Source: Halostagnicola kamekurae (GTDB lineage Archaea; Halobacteriota; Halobacteria; Halobacteriales; Natrialbaceae). From it: a stretch of 33,433 bases of DNA. The notes beneath the pieces are model-generated. The model had not been told where the DNA came from, ran no database searches, and saw only the letters and a program-made list of their open reading frames with translations. A program made the translations under genes and the position numbers. The DNA is taken from assembly GCF_900116205.1 (NCBI RefSeq), contig NZ_FOZS01000011.1, forward strand, positions 1 through 33,433, given 5' to 3'. Each line of letters opens with the position of its first letter. Positions within the stretch are counted from its first letter, which is position 1. This document shows, piece by piece, positions 22,676 through 29,418 of the stretch.

Positions 22676-22693
22676 GGAGGGTGGGGCGGTGGG
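22676..22693 (+). repeat. 18-bp G-rich repeat, copy 1
   Basis: GGAGGGTGGGGCGGTGGG occurs exactly here and at 23196-23213. Both copies lie 45-70 bp after the stop of a minus-strand gene, so on the transcript they read as a C-rich tail. The surrounding 22600-22760 stretch holds no gene. Confidence 0.7.
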
Positions 22694-22761
22694 AAGTGGG
22701 TGAACGGGCATTAGTAGCAGCGAACCCACGGCCACCAAGTCGCGAGACCTTGCGAGCGACG

Positions 22762-23061
22762 TTACGACTCTCCGTGTATGGACACGTCCCGCAGTGAACC
22801 TGTCCACTCGCACGCCGCACACGTCCGTTCGTCTCGAGCGTCACTGTCGGTGCTGACGAGTGTCGTCACACCACAGTCAGGACACCGTTCGGAACACCGC
22901 TTCGACCAGGTGCACGCGTCGCATGTGAGCCCTGCAGTGATGTCGTACCTACCTCCATGGTCGAGCAGTGGTTCGTACCGGAGTTCGTCCGCCCCACACT
23001 CGGGACAACTGTCTGTTTCTGATACGACCTCGGTTACTGAGAGTGCAACTTGTACTAGCAT
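22762..23061 (-). CDS. Tandem zinc-ribbon protein, 99 aa
   Basis: Two zinc ribbons: Cys19/Cys22 (SCPECGA) with Cys47/Cys50 (LTCDACTW), and Cys60/Cys63 (RCPDCGV) with Cys81/Cys84 (TCAACEW). An additional Cys56 is present. It resembles the zinc-ribbon part of TFIIS/RPB9-like or TFB-like proteins and is next to the TFB gene, but no family is assigned. I chose ATG 23061, which lies 8 bp after the palindromic element; longer in-frame starts upstream run through that element. A role in DNA or RNA polymerase contact is inference. Confidence 0.65.
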   Translation of the reverse strand: MLVQVALSVTEVVSETDSCPECGADELRYEPLLDHGGRYDITAGLTCDACTWSKRCSERCPDCGVTTLVSTDSDARDERTCAACEWTGSLRDVSIHGES

Positions 23062-23068
23062 ATCAACT

Positions 23069-23103
23069 ACCCCGCTACGCCCCTTCGGGCGTCCAACAAA
23101 CCC
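23069..23103 (-). promoter_or_regulatory. Palindromic promoter/operator element, copy F (zinc-ribbon gene)
   Basis: Minus strand: GGGTTTGTTGGAC, then GCCCGAAGGGGC, then GTAGCGGGG. The palindrome is the CGCCCGAAGGGGCG form, and the ATG at 23061 begins within 10 bp of it. The very short distance fits a near-leaderless transcript. Confidence 0.5.
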
Positions 23104-23195
23104 ACCGAGCGACTCGAGCGTCGCTCGAGAAGCCTGTCGCCCGAGGTATCGTAGTCCAGGTCGTGGCTGCGCGCGCAGCGCAGCGAGCACGGAGC

Positions 23196-23213
23196 GGAGG
23201 GTGGGGCGGTGGG
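23196..23213 (+). repeat. 18-bp G-rich repeat, copy 2
   Basis: An exact copy of the sequence at 22676-22693, found 47 bp downstream of the stop of the ssDNA-binding protein gene. On the transcript it is CCCACCGCC followed by CCACCCTCC. Confidence 0.7.
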
Positions 23214-23259
23214 GTCTGGGCCGGTCTGGCCCACAGCAAAAAAGGGGGAACTGTCCTGG

Positions 23260-24117
23260 CTATTCGTCCCACCACCGACCGCGTTCCGGGAACTCGATAC
23301 GTGACCAGCCGGTCAAGGCGAGCGAGCATCGCCCCTGATACCAACTCTTGGCTGCCGCCCGGAACCTGACCGTCTGTCCCTCGCGAACCATCGTCTGATT
23401 CGACCGCTGCCAGATCGTGAACTTCGTCCGTCCGCTTTCGTCCTCGAGGAGCCCGACCTGCTGGATGTTCGAAGAGGAGGGCGTCCAGAGCTCGACTACC
23501 TCTCCTTCGACCGTTACCTCGCCGACCGGGACCTCCGCGATATCCGCGATCGGGACGATCGTTCCTGACTCGGCCTTGACCTCCTCGAGCGTCTCGAGGA
23601 CTGCTGTCGTCACCTCCATCCCATCTTCTACTTTCTCGGCCAACCGCTTCGCGATGACTGCCCGCGACCAGCCGCCATCGATGCGCTCGCTGATCCGCAT
23701 CGCCTGTCTGTTGACTGCTGCGAGATCGTCCTGCGACAGCCGTGCTCGAGGATCCACAGTGTCGGGTTCGTCGCGACCACACTGCTTGACGACGACTTCT
23801 CGCGTCCGTTCGGCTCTATCGTCCTGCCCACCGAGTTCGGCTTGGGCACTGATCAACTCGAGTTCCGCCTCTTGGGCTCGGATCTGCTCTTCGTGCTGGA
23901 GACTGACACCGTGCATCCGCCCATCACACGTATTTGCGATACCGTCCGGATGATTCGCGTCCACCTTCGCCTGGATCTCCATCTCGACCGTCGCTTGGAA
24001 CGCCGGCGTGTCGTCGACGACTTCGACGCCGTCCTCGTCGACCACCGGGTCGGCTGTTTTCTCGAACGCCTGTTCATCGACCGAAACTACATTACTGGTA
24101 ACGTTGTTACTAGACAT
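23260..24117 (-). CDS. RPA-like OB-fold ssDNA-binding protein, 285 aa
   Basis: The N-terminal 130 residues are helical and charged (AEKTADPVVDEDGVEVVDD, then HEEQIRAQEAELELISAQAELGG). The C-terminal part is an OB fold: IADIAEVPVGEVTVEGEVVELW, QQVGLLEDESGRTKFTIW and EGQTVRFRAAAKSWYQGRCSLAL are the five-strand barrel of RPA/aaRS-type nucleic-acid binders. It lacks the CxxC zinc finger of some haloarchaeal RPAs. I chose ATG 24117 (MSSNNVTS); 24126 is also possible. It may protect ssDNA during plasmid replication or conjugation. Three hairpins lie upstream (24121-24196). Confidence 0.75.
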   Translation of the reverse strand: MSSNNVTSNVVSVDEQAFEKTADPVVDEDGVEVVDDTPAFQATVEMEIQAKVDANHPDGIANTCDGRMHGVSLQHEEQIRAQEAELELISAQAELGGQDDRAERTREVVVKQCGRDEPDTVDPRARLSQDDLAAVNRQAMRISERIDGGWSRAVIAKRLAEKVEDGMEVTTAVLETLEEVKAESGTIVPIADIAEVPVGEVTVEGEVVELWTPSSSNIQQVGLLEDESGRTKFTIWQRSNQTMVREGQTVRFRAAAKSWYQGRCSLALTGWSRIEFPERGRWWDE

Positions 24118-24120
24118 TGG

Positions 24121-24196
24121 AATCACTTACAGGGTGATTTCCGCTGAAGACGCTCACTGGGCGTCTTCTACACCACGACTTCTGAGCCGTGGCTCA
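24121..24196 (-). promoter_or_regulatory. Structured leader of the ssDNA-binding protein gene
   Basis: Three inverted repeats in a row: AATCAC/GTGATT (24121-24139), GAAGACGC/GCGTCTTC (24146-24168) and TGAGCC/GGCTCA (24183-24196). They lie directly before the ATG at 24117, so the first may affect ribosome access and the second is in the position that the palindromic operator takes elsewhere. The sequence differs from that operator family. An autoregulatory leader is a possibility, not shown. Confidence 0.5.
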
Positions 24197-24880
24197 ACCG
24201 GACCGCTCGAGCTGTCGCTGGGACAACTCGGTACCTGCCTCAGACCAACCAACTTCGACACATCGCCCAACCGGCCAGCTGACACCCAACTGACCCTCCC
24301 ACCGCCGGCGGTGGGACCTGCCCGCTGCGACCCTCCGAGGCAACTACACCCCCCTCTTGGAGCGCAGGCGAGTGAGCGAGGACAGCCGGCGGCGCCCCAT
24401 CGTGCTCGCTCGCGAGTACGATGGCGGCACCGTCCGGCTACCGCAGCCCGCTCGACGGTCCGCCTTGTTGGCTTCGTCGCGGCGCGGGCGGTGTGGAGAG
24501 CGCCGCGATGCTGGGAGGGGGCCCGCTCGCGCGGTGTGGAGCGAGCGGGAGCGGACCCAGCAGGACGCGGGCAAACCGACCGAGCCTGGCTCCGCAGCGC
24601 CACGCCGCGGTGTGGCGTGGCGACCGGCGCCGGCGACCGAGGGCAAACCGCGTCCCGACGCCTTCAAGGCGGACGCGCTCCCTCTCGATCAAACCCACCG
24701 GGTTTGCGGGAAATCTCCGCGCGCCTGAACCAAGGTCACCGGAGCGCCTGCCCGGACTGGCGTGGCGCCGCCAGGTGACACGCCACAGCCCGGCGGCTCG
24801 AGGTGGCCGACTGAAGGCGCGTCGGAGAAGACTGGAGGGAGGTGGGCGGAGTATGTACGCCGTAGCACTCGGAAGGGCCC
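24197..24880. other. G+C-rich non-coding region
   Basis: About 680 bp with no convincing gene. Open frames exist on both strands but they are Arg/Pro/Ala-rich and reflect base composition. A perfect 18-bp palindrome, CCCACCGCC-GGCGGTGGG, lies at 24298-24315, and GCGGTGTGG recurs near 24488, 24533 and 24607. Its place beside the ssDNA-binding gene suggests a plasmid maintenance or replication role, unproven. Confidence 0.5.
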
Positions 24881-25144
24881 GCCGAGACTCGCCCGTGAGA
24901 CGCCCGCAGCGGTGCCCGCAGCGCAGCGAGCGGAGCGAGCAACACTGCGGGCGACGCGAGGAGCGTCACAACAAGATTCGAGACAGGAGAATCTGTGATT
25001 CGACTAAGCACCGCCGAGACTTGCCAATGAGGCGCCCACAGCGGTGCCCGCAGCGCCGCGAGCGTAGCGAGCAACGCTGCGGGCGACGCGAGGAGCGTCG
25101 CAATAAGACTCGAGACGGGAGAATTTGTCCAATTCGACCAAGCG
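24881..25144. repeat. Two tandem copies of a 132-bp unit
   Basis: Copy 1 starts GCCGAGACTCGCCC at 24881; copy 2 starts GCCGAGACTTGCC at 25013; each ends near CGAC-AAGC (25009 and 25143). The copies share long identical blocks such as GCGGGCGACGCGAGGAGCGT. The unit length is a multiple of three, so each open frame through it also shows a repeated 44-residue block, which may mislead gene finders. It may be a partition or origin-associated repeat. Confidence 0.75.
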
Positions 25145-25210
25145 GGCCACCCGAGGAAACGGCGTACGCGCACGACCGAGGGTCCGTCCGTCGATAGCAG
25201 ACCGGATTAG

Positions 25211-25504
25211 CTACTCGGCGCTCGAGGTGAGCGACTCGACGTACTGCTCTTCCCACTCCCGCCGGGCTTCGAGTTCGCGCTGGCCACGGGCTGTGATCGT
25301 GTAGTAGTTCGTCCGTTTATCGAGTTCGCCTTTCTCGACCAGACCCTTGTCGACGACCTCGTCAAGGTTGGGATACAGCCGGCCGTGATGGATTTCGGTC
25401 TCGTAGTACTCTTCGAGTTCATCCTTGATCGCCAGCCCGTGGGGCTCGTCCTGGCCGGCGATCGTATACAAGACATCGCGCTGGAACGCTGTCAGATCGT
25501 ACAT
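25211..25504 (-). CDS. PadR-family transcriptional regulator, 97 aa
   Basis: A classical PadR winged helix: MYDLTAFQRDVLYTIAGQ, DEPHGLAIKDELEEYYETEI, HHGRLYPNLDEVVDKGLVEKG and the wing YYTITARGQREL. The C-terminal helix (EARREWEEQYVESL) would form the dimer. I chose ATG 25504 because the conserved MYDLTAFQ starts there; the frame extends 42 codons upstream without homologous sequence. A TATA-like CCTTATCAAC near 25532 is 28 bp before it. The paralogue at 5252 has a mutated start. PadR proteins repress detoxification or antiviral genes in response to ligands; the target here is unknown. Confidence 0.9.
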   Translation of the reverse strand: MYDLTAFQRDVLYTIAGQDEPHGLAIKDELEEYYETEIHHGRLYPNLDEVVDKGLVEKGELDKRTNYYTITARGQRELEARREWEEQYVESLTSSAE

Positions 25505-25755
25505 ATCGGAATTATTTCCTATCTGTTGATAAGGTTTCCGAGACGTAGTAGGAGAATACAAAATGAGAGTTACTCGAGCAGCCCGATCAAACGCTGTGGA
25601 ACTCTCGCCTGTTGCAGGTTGGATTACCACCCGCCTTTGTCAGTTGTTACAGCGATGAACATGCTGATCTCCAAATCACTCTGTTTACTATTGACTCGAA
25701 TCTCTCTTGAGTCACCTAGTGGTATCGATTCGTTTGGGAGGAGAACTCACATCAC

Positions 25756-26253
25756 TCACTGAGAGCAGACGCATTCGTACCGCAGTGTGGCGGCATTCAG
25801 AATGTACCGGTGAACTGCTTCAGCAAGTGCCAACATTGCATCGGCTTGTTCGGCACTGGCGACCGTCTCGCGATAGTATACTTCGGCTCGGTTCTGCTTC
25901 CAGAGTTGGGTAAGTCGATCGGCGAACTCTTGGCTGAATAGATTCACTGTTGCACCCTGCTGGTACACCTCCGTGTGTTCGTAGCGTAGGTCCTCCCCAG
26001 ATGCATGTCCACGATGCAGCAGATAGAACTGAATACTGCGCTCGGCGGCCACAAACGACGCCTCGATCACTACCGTATAGTATCCATTCTGCTCGCGGAG
26101 CGTTCGTGCTGCTTCGAGGAGTCGACAGGCCTTTCGTAGCTGAACGAGAGCGGTGTTTGAGACATCCAGATCGGATTCGCCAGTTTGCCCACGAGTCTGC
26201 TGAAAGGCCACCTCTGCGTCGGTGAGTGCTTTGTCGACGTAGCTATCGTCCAT
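25756..26253 (-). CDS. HEPN-domain-like partner of the nucleotidyltransferase, 165 aa
   Basis: An all-helical protein: ALVQLRKACRLLEAARTLRE, then YYTVVIEASFVAAERSIQFYLLHR, then LFSQEFADRLTQLWKQNRAEVYYRE and a final long helix. This fits the HEPN fold, usually coupled with a minimal nucleotidyltransferase. The usual R-x(4-6)-H RNase motif is not clear by eye, so catalytic competence is uncertain. Its ATG overlaps the stop of the nucleotidyltransferase gene by 11 bp. In related MNT/HEPN modules one protein AMPylates or inhibits the other; here the roles are inferred from position. Confidence 0.65.
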   Translation of the reverse strand: MDDSYVDKALTDAEVAFQQTRGQTGESDLDVSNTALVQLRKACRLLEAARTLREQNGYYTVVIEASFVAAERSIQFYLLHRGHASGEDLRYEHTEVYQQGATVNLFSQEFADRLTQLWKQNRAEVYYRETVASAEQADAMLALAEAVHRYILNAATLRYECVCSQ

Positions 26254-26944
26254 TCGTCAGCACCTCCTCTTTGAGTTGGGTGAGAGCGTCGGATCGTTCG
26301 AGCGTTAGTCCAGTGGCAAAGATCTCGCGCAGTCGATCTCCGTATCGGCGCGCACTCTCGCCGGATTCGACGAGGACGTGGAACTTGTACCGATCACCAT
26401 CAAACGGTTGCTCATTCAACTCCGATGTGAGTTCGTCAGCAGTGTGTTGGGCTGTTGCCCGCCCATCATCGACGAGGACGAAGCAATCGATATCGCTACG
26501 TCGATCAGCATCCCCTCGAGCAACACTACCAAAGAGGACGATGCCGTGGATGTCGTCAACGTTGTCAGTCAGTCTCGAGACGAGTTCTCGAACTGGGACG
26601 TGGAACTCCGTTTGTGGGATCTGGATGATTGGATCGTCAGGCTTGCTGAGTCGAGCACGATTAATCTGCACGAGCTTCTTCCGCCCACTATGCTCAATCT
26701 CGACGAAGCCAACTGCCTCGAGGTCATCAACAGCCGCCGAAATGCTTCGATGCGGATGATCCGTCGCTCGGCTCAAATCCCGAATTCCGAACGCTGTATA
26801 GGGATTATCGACAAGCAATGTGAGAATCTCCCCAGTACAGGTGTGACTGAAGAGATCCGTAGAAGGAACAGGGACTGACAGCTCGAGTGATGCGCCCCTT
26901 TGGATACTTTTACTACCCATAGATAGATTTTGTTTCCAGTTCAT
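26243..26944 (-). CDS. Minimal nucleotidyltransferase with N-terminal winged helix, 233 aa
   Basis: Residues 35-100 are a winged helix (GEILTLLVDNPYTAFGIRDLS, HRSISAAVDDLEAVGFVEIE). Residues 115-233 are an MNT-type nucleotidyltransferase: GSVARGDADRRSDID with Gly139-Ser140 and Asp151-x-Asp153, the exact GSx10DxD signature. The partner HEPN-like gene follows with an 11-bp overlap, so this is a toxin-antitoxin-like pair. I chose ATG 26944 because it overlaps the stop of the 36-codon leader ORF (ATGA); ATG 26920 is an alternative. The unit is preceded by palindromic promoter copy D (27071). Confidence 0.8.
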   Translation of the reverse strand: MNWKQNLSMGSKSIQRGASLELSVPVPSTDLFSHTCTGEILTLLVDNPYTAFGIRDLSRATDHPHRSISAAVDDLEAVGFVEIEHSGRKKLVQINRARLSKPDDPIIQIPQTEFHVPVRELVSRLTDNVDDIHGIVLFGSVARGDADRRSDIDCFVLVDDGRATAQHTADELTSELNEQPFDGDRYKFHVLVESGESARRYGDRLREIFATGLTLERSDALTQLKEEVLTNGR

Positions 26945-27051
26945 AAATAGATGCTGGGAAGGAGGGCTTCCCCCGATGATGCTAATACGTCCGGTCCGGT
27001 TGGTGCTCGATCGACACGCCAGTGTTGCTGGTGCAGTTGCACAGATTGCAT
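26941..27051 (-). CDS. 36-codon coupled leader ORF of the nucleotidyltransferase unit
   Basis: ATG 27051 begins MQSVQLHQQHWRVDR; TGA 26943-26941 overlaps the nucleotidyltransferase ATG as ATGA. It starts about 20 bp downstream of the palindromic element D. It has no recognised family. Its place and stop overlap repeat those of the ORFs at 12567 and 27606. Confidence 0.4.
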   Translation of the reverse strand: MQSVQLHQQHWRVDRAPTGPDVLASSGEALLPSIYL

Positions 27052-27070
27052 ACGTTGATCCGGGGCTGTT

Positions 27071-27105
27071 CGAAAACCCCTCGCCCCTTCGGGGATGAAA
27101 AACAC
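27071..27105 (-). promoter_or_regulatory. Palindromic promoter/operator element, copy D (MNT/HEPN-like unit)
   Basis: Minus strand: GTGTTTTTCAT, then CCCCGAAGGGG, then CGAGGGG and TTTTCG. The 11-bp palindrome is perfect. The T-rich box to palindrome-edge distance is about 26 bp, so the predicted transcript begins at or just after the palindrome. Confidence 0.6.
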
Positions 27106-27337
27106 TACACGGCGGGTTCGACATCACTCTGAATCGCTCCCGAACAACCGTTTCGTCCGGTTCCACACAGACGGTGCCCTAGATTCGTCCTCGTCCGCTG
27201 AATTCACAGTGGGATTTTTCGTGAGCGGGATCTGTCTCTCGATTACGGTCTGCAAGTTGATCCGGTCCTATGTGTCTGCAGGCAACTGCGCAAGTTGGTC
27301 TTCCGCTCGAGACGAAAACACCCAGCCCCACTCGTCT

Positions 27338-27613
27338 TTACTCGTCGTCGGTCCCATATGCTGCTTTAATTTCCTCGCTCGAGCGGCTTTCACCGTCATC
27401 AAACTGCGCCTCGCTGATTGCAAGGTCTTTCCAGAATCCAGCACCCTCCGGATGATTCACTGACTCCCGCAGTGCATAGCGGATAAACTCACTACGGCTG
27501 TTGAATCCCCGCTCGCGCCACGTCTCATCGATGACTTCGCGGAATGACTGGGAAATTCGAAGGTTGATCCGCTCAATCTCAGGATCACCGTTGTTTGCTT
27601 CAGCTTTAGACAT
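27338..27613 (-). CDS. Ribbon-helix-helix (CopG-type) regulator, 91 aa
   Basis: RINLRISQSFREVIDETW is the ribbon strand and first helix, and GFNSRSEFIRYALRESVN is the turn and second helix of an RHH DNA-binding domain. An acidic C-terminal tail (FDDGESRSSEEIKAAY) would hold partners. RHH proteins are dimeric autoregulators, often antitoxins or plasmid copy-number proteins. I chose ATG 27613, which overlaps the stop of the 46-codon leader ORF (ATGTCTAA); the frame extends nine codons upstream. It is preceded by palindromic copy E. It is a candidate regulator of the operator family, by inference. Confidence 0.75.
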   Translation of the reverse strand: MSKAEANNGDPEIERINLRISQSFREVIDETWRERGFNSRSEFIRYALRESVNHPEGAGFWKDLAISEAQFDDGESRSSEEIKAAYGTDDE

Positions 27614-27746
27614 ACGCTTGTACGTTCGTAGTACATACACAAACCAGTTCCGTCGAGGGTGCTGGAATCAAATCATGGCTACAGCACTCAACCGATCTGT
27701 ACAACCACACACTGCGTTGTTCGCCTCTCTGGTCAATTACAGTCAT
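27606..27746 (-). CDS. 46-codon coupled leader ORF of the RHH unit
   Basis: ATG 27746 begins MTVIDQRGEQRSVWLYRSVE, ends TAA 27608-27606 overlapping the RHH start ATG. It follows the palindromic element E within about 5 bp. It contains four cysteines but no recognised domain. A 5'-extended frame to 28127 is shadow of the primase gene. Confidence 0.4.
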   Translation of the reverse strand: MTVIDQRGEQRSVWLYRSVECCSHDLIPAPSTELVCVCTTNVQAYV

Positions 27747-27750
27747 TTCT

Positions 27751-27783
27751 GAACGCCTCACCCCTTCGGGGAGGCAATAAACT
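27751..27783 (-). promoter_or_regulatory. Palindromic promoter/operator element, copy E (RHH unit)
   Basis: Minus strand: AGTTTATTGCCT, then CCCCGAAGGGG, then TGAGGCG. The palindrome core is identical to copy D. The downstream ORF start is 5 bp from its edge. Confidence 0.6.
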
Positions 27784-27807
27784 CGGCAGAAAGTTTTGGA
27801 ACGGGCC

Positions 27808-29064
27808 TCATTCGTCCTCCCCGACGAACCGCCGTGCACGCGTCCAGATCGAGTCGTCTTGATCAGGACCCGTCTCATCCACCTCGGGATCCGAAGCCTG
27901 ATCACGATGCTCGAGTTCCTCCTGATAATCACTGAGTTGTTCTCGAAGCGCTTCGTTGGTTGCCTCGAGGTCAGCGATACGCTCGTCTTTCTCCTCGAGT
28001 GTTGTCTCAAGGTCGCCGACGCGGTCAGACAACAGCCGATTCTTTTCGACCAGATACGCATGATTCTGCGCTGGCTCGTCACGGTTCTCGGTGGTCGACG
28101 ACTCGCTTTCTTTGGAACTCGCTTCACTCGAGCCCTCTCGAGTGTCAGGATCGTAGAATTCGGAGGTATTTGCTATTGCTCGTTCGATGGTCTTTTCGCC
28201 GTACGTTGAGCCATCACCATAGTGGACGTCGTCCCACTTCTCCCGGAGAAGTCCTGATTGCCGGAAGAGTCGATCGACTCGAGCGTGGTCGCCACCGGTC
28301 CAGAACGCCAGCAAACAGCACAGCGCCATATCGGCTTCCGACTGGCTCTCGTACCCAGCTGTGTTCCCCTTCCAAAGACGCTCGAACTTTGATCCGTTCG
28401 ACGCATTTCGCGCCTTCTCGAGCAACTCCTCGTCCTCGAGGTCAACGTCGATATCGACTGTCTTGCCCGTCGATATCTGCTCGCTAGTCGTGCCACGATT
28501 CTCGGATTCAGATTTCGCACCAGTATCGGTGTCCTGGACGTACTCTCCGTGAATCGCCTCGAGTGCATCCTGCCGATGAGCAACATGGTTAGGCGTCTCC
28601 TCGAGGTGATCGCCGGTCACGGTGAAAAACCGAGCCGTGTCGTACAGTTCGATGCTTCCACGTCGATTCCGGCCAGATGGGAGCTCACCCTCGATGAGCA
28701 CATGAAACCCAGTTCCCGAGGGTGAGATCTCCGTATAGGAATCGAGTCGCTCGATAATGTCTTGAGCCACGTCGTCAACGTCCCCAGTTTCCGGATCCCG
28801 GCAGTCATCCAGGTCGACACCGACGATGGGGTCGTCGTCGGTAAACACAAACCCAACACCATCTGCCTCTCTCGAGTCAGCATACTCGAGCGCCGTCTTG
28901 ACCGACGTCCATGTGGTCGGATCCGTCGAGGATGCAAACTCACCACTCCCCGGTGTCACCGGGATCTTCGTTGGCTTCCCATCTCGAGATTCTCCTCGCC
29001 AGCACACCCACTGGTCACGTTTTCGTAACTGCTCGGGAAGCACTGAAACTGTACTTTCAGACAT
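27808..29064 (-). CDS. PrimPol-type plasmid primase, 418 aa
   Basis: Residues 1-170 are a bifunctional primase/polymerase-like domain of the phage NrS-1/plasmid type: WVCWRGESRDGKPTKIP, GVGFVFTDDDPIVGVDLDDC (Asp84, Asp86), SPSGTGFHVLIEG and a later TARFFTVTG strand. Residues 215-300 (LLEKARNASNGSKFERLW to KTIERAIAN) fit the helical HBD-like domain that follows it. The C-terminal 100 residues are a coiled coil (LVEKNRLLSDRVGDLETTL). There is no helicase part, so it needs a partner. I chose ATG 29064, which has GGTGG nearby; ATG 29130 is in frame and also possible. Iteron-like repeats lie just upstream. Confidence 0.75.
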   Translation of the reverse strand: MSESTVSVLPEQLRKRDQWVCWRGESRDGKPTKIPVTPGSGEFASSTDPTTWTSVKTALEYADSREADGVGFVFTDDDPIVGVDLDDCRDPETGDVDDVAQDIIERLDSYTEISPSGTGFHVLIEGELPSGRNRRGSIELYDTARFFTVTGDHLEETPNHVAHRQDALEAIHGEYVQDTDTGAKSESENRGTTSEQISTGKTVDIDVDLEDEELLEKARNASNGSKFERLWKGNTAGYESQSEADMALCCLLAFWTGGDHARVDRLFRQSGLLREKWDDVHYGDGSTYGEKTIERAIANTSEFYDPDTREGSSEASSKESESSTTENRDEPAQNHAYLVEKNRLLSDRVGDLETTLEEKDERIADLEATNEALREQLSDYQEELEHRDQASDPEVDETGPDQDDSIWTRARRFVGEDE

Positions 29065-29418
29065 CGCCGATCCACCTCGTGTTGTGCGTCCATCTGGTCG
29101 CATACCACTCATCAGTATTCTGATAAACATACCGTAAGCCGGTAGGCTGTCCGCACCCCTCTCCAACGGGTGCAACCCATTGTATACTAGTTGGTTTTTG
29201 GGGTGATTTTACCCCGGACAGTACTCCAGTCTGGTGGTTTTTACCCCGGACATCCGTTGAGCGGTTTACCCCGGACAAACAATTACCCTGGACAAGAACT
29301 GCAAAGGTGGAGAATAAACGGCATAGAGCTTGGTGTACGTCCGAATTGCTAATAAACCCACAAGTGGAACGGAACCACGGAGCATCGTACCCAACATACG
29401 TAACAGATGTGATGTTTA
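29065..29418. promoter_or_regulatory. Intergenic region upstream of the primase
   Basis: This 354-bp gap holds the iteron-like repeats and a possible diverged operator (29147-29176) before ATG 29130. A 121-codon frame on the minus strand (29057-29422) overlaps the primase start with its stop, as the leader ORFs do elsewhere, but it runs through the repeats and its only ATG is far upstream. I do not annotate it. Confidence 0.45.
29208..29294 (+). repeat. Iteron-like direct repeats (4 copies), candidate origin or operator
   Basis: TTTACCCCGGACA occurs at 29208-29220, 29240-29252 and 29265-29277, and a degenerate copy, ATTACCCTGGACA, at 29282-29294. Spacing is 32, 25 and 17 bp, so the copies are not phased. 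All have the same orientation. They lie between the ATPase gene end and the primase start, a usual site for a plasmid replication origin or autoregulatory operator. A hairpin, GCACCC/GGGTGC, follows at about 29151-29172. Confidence 0.65.

Noticed and set aside
24421-25197. Long open frames (up to about 258 codons) in the G+C-rich region
   Set aside because: Arg/Pro/Ser-rich, present on both strands, run through the tandem repeat, and have no domain pattern or promoter.
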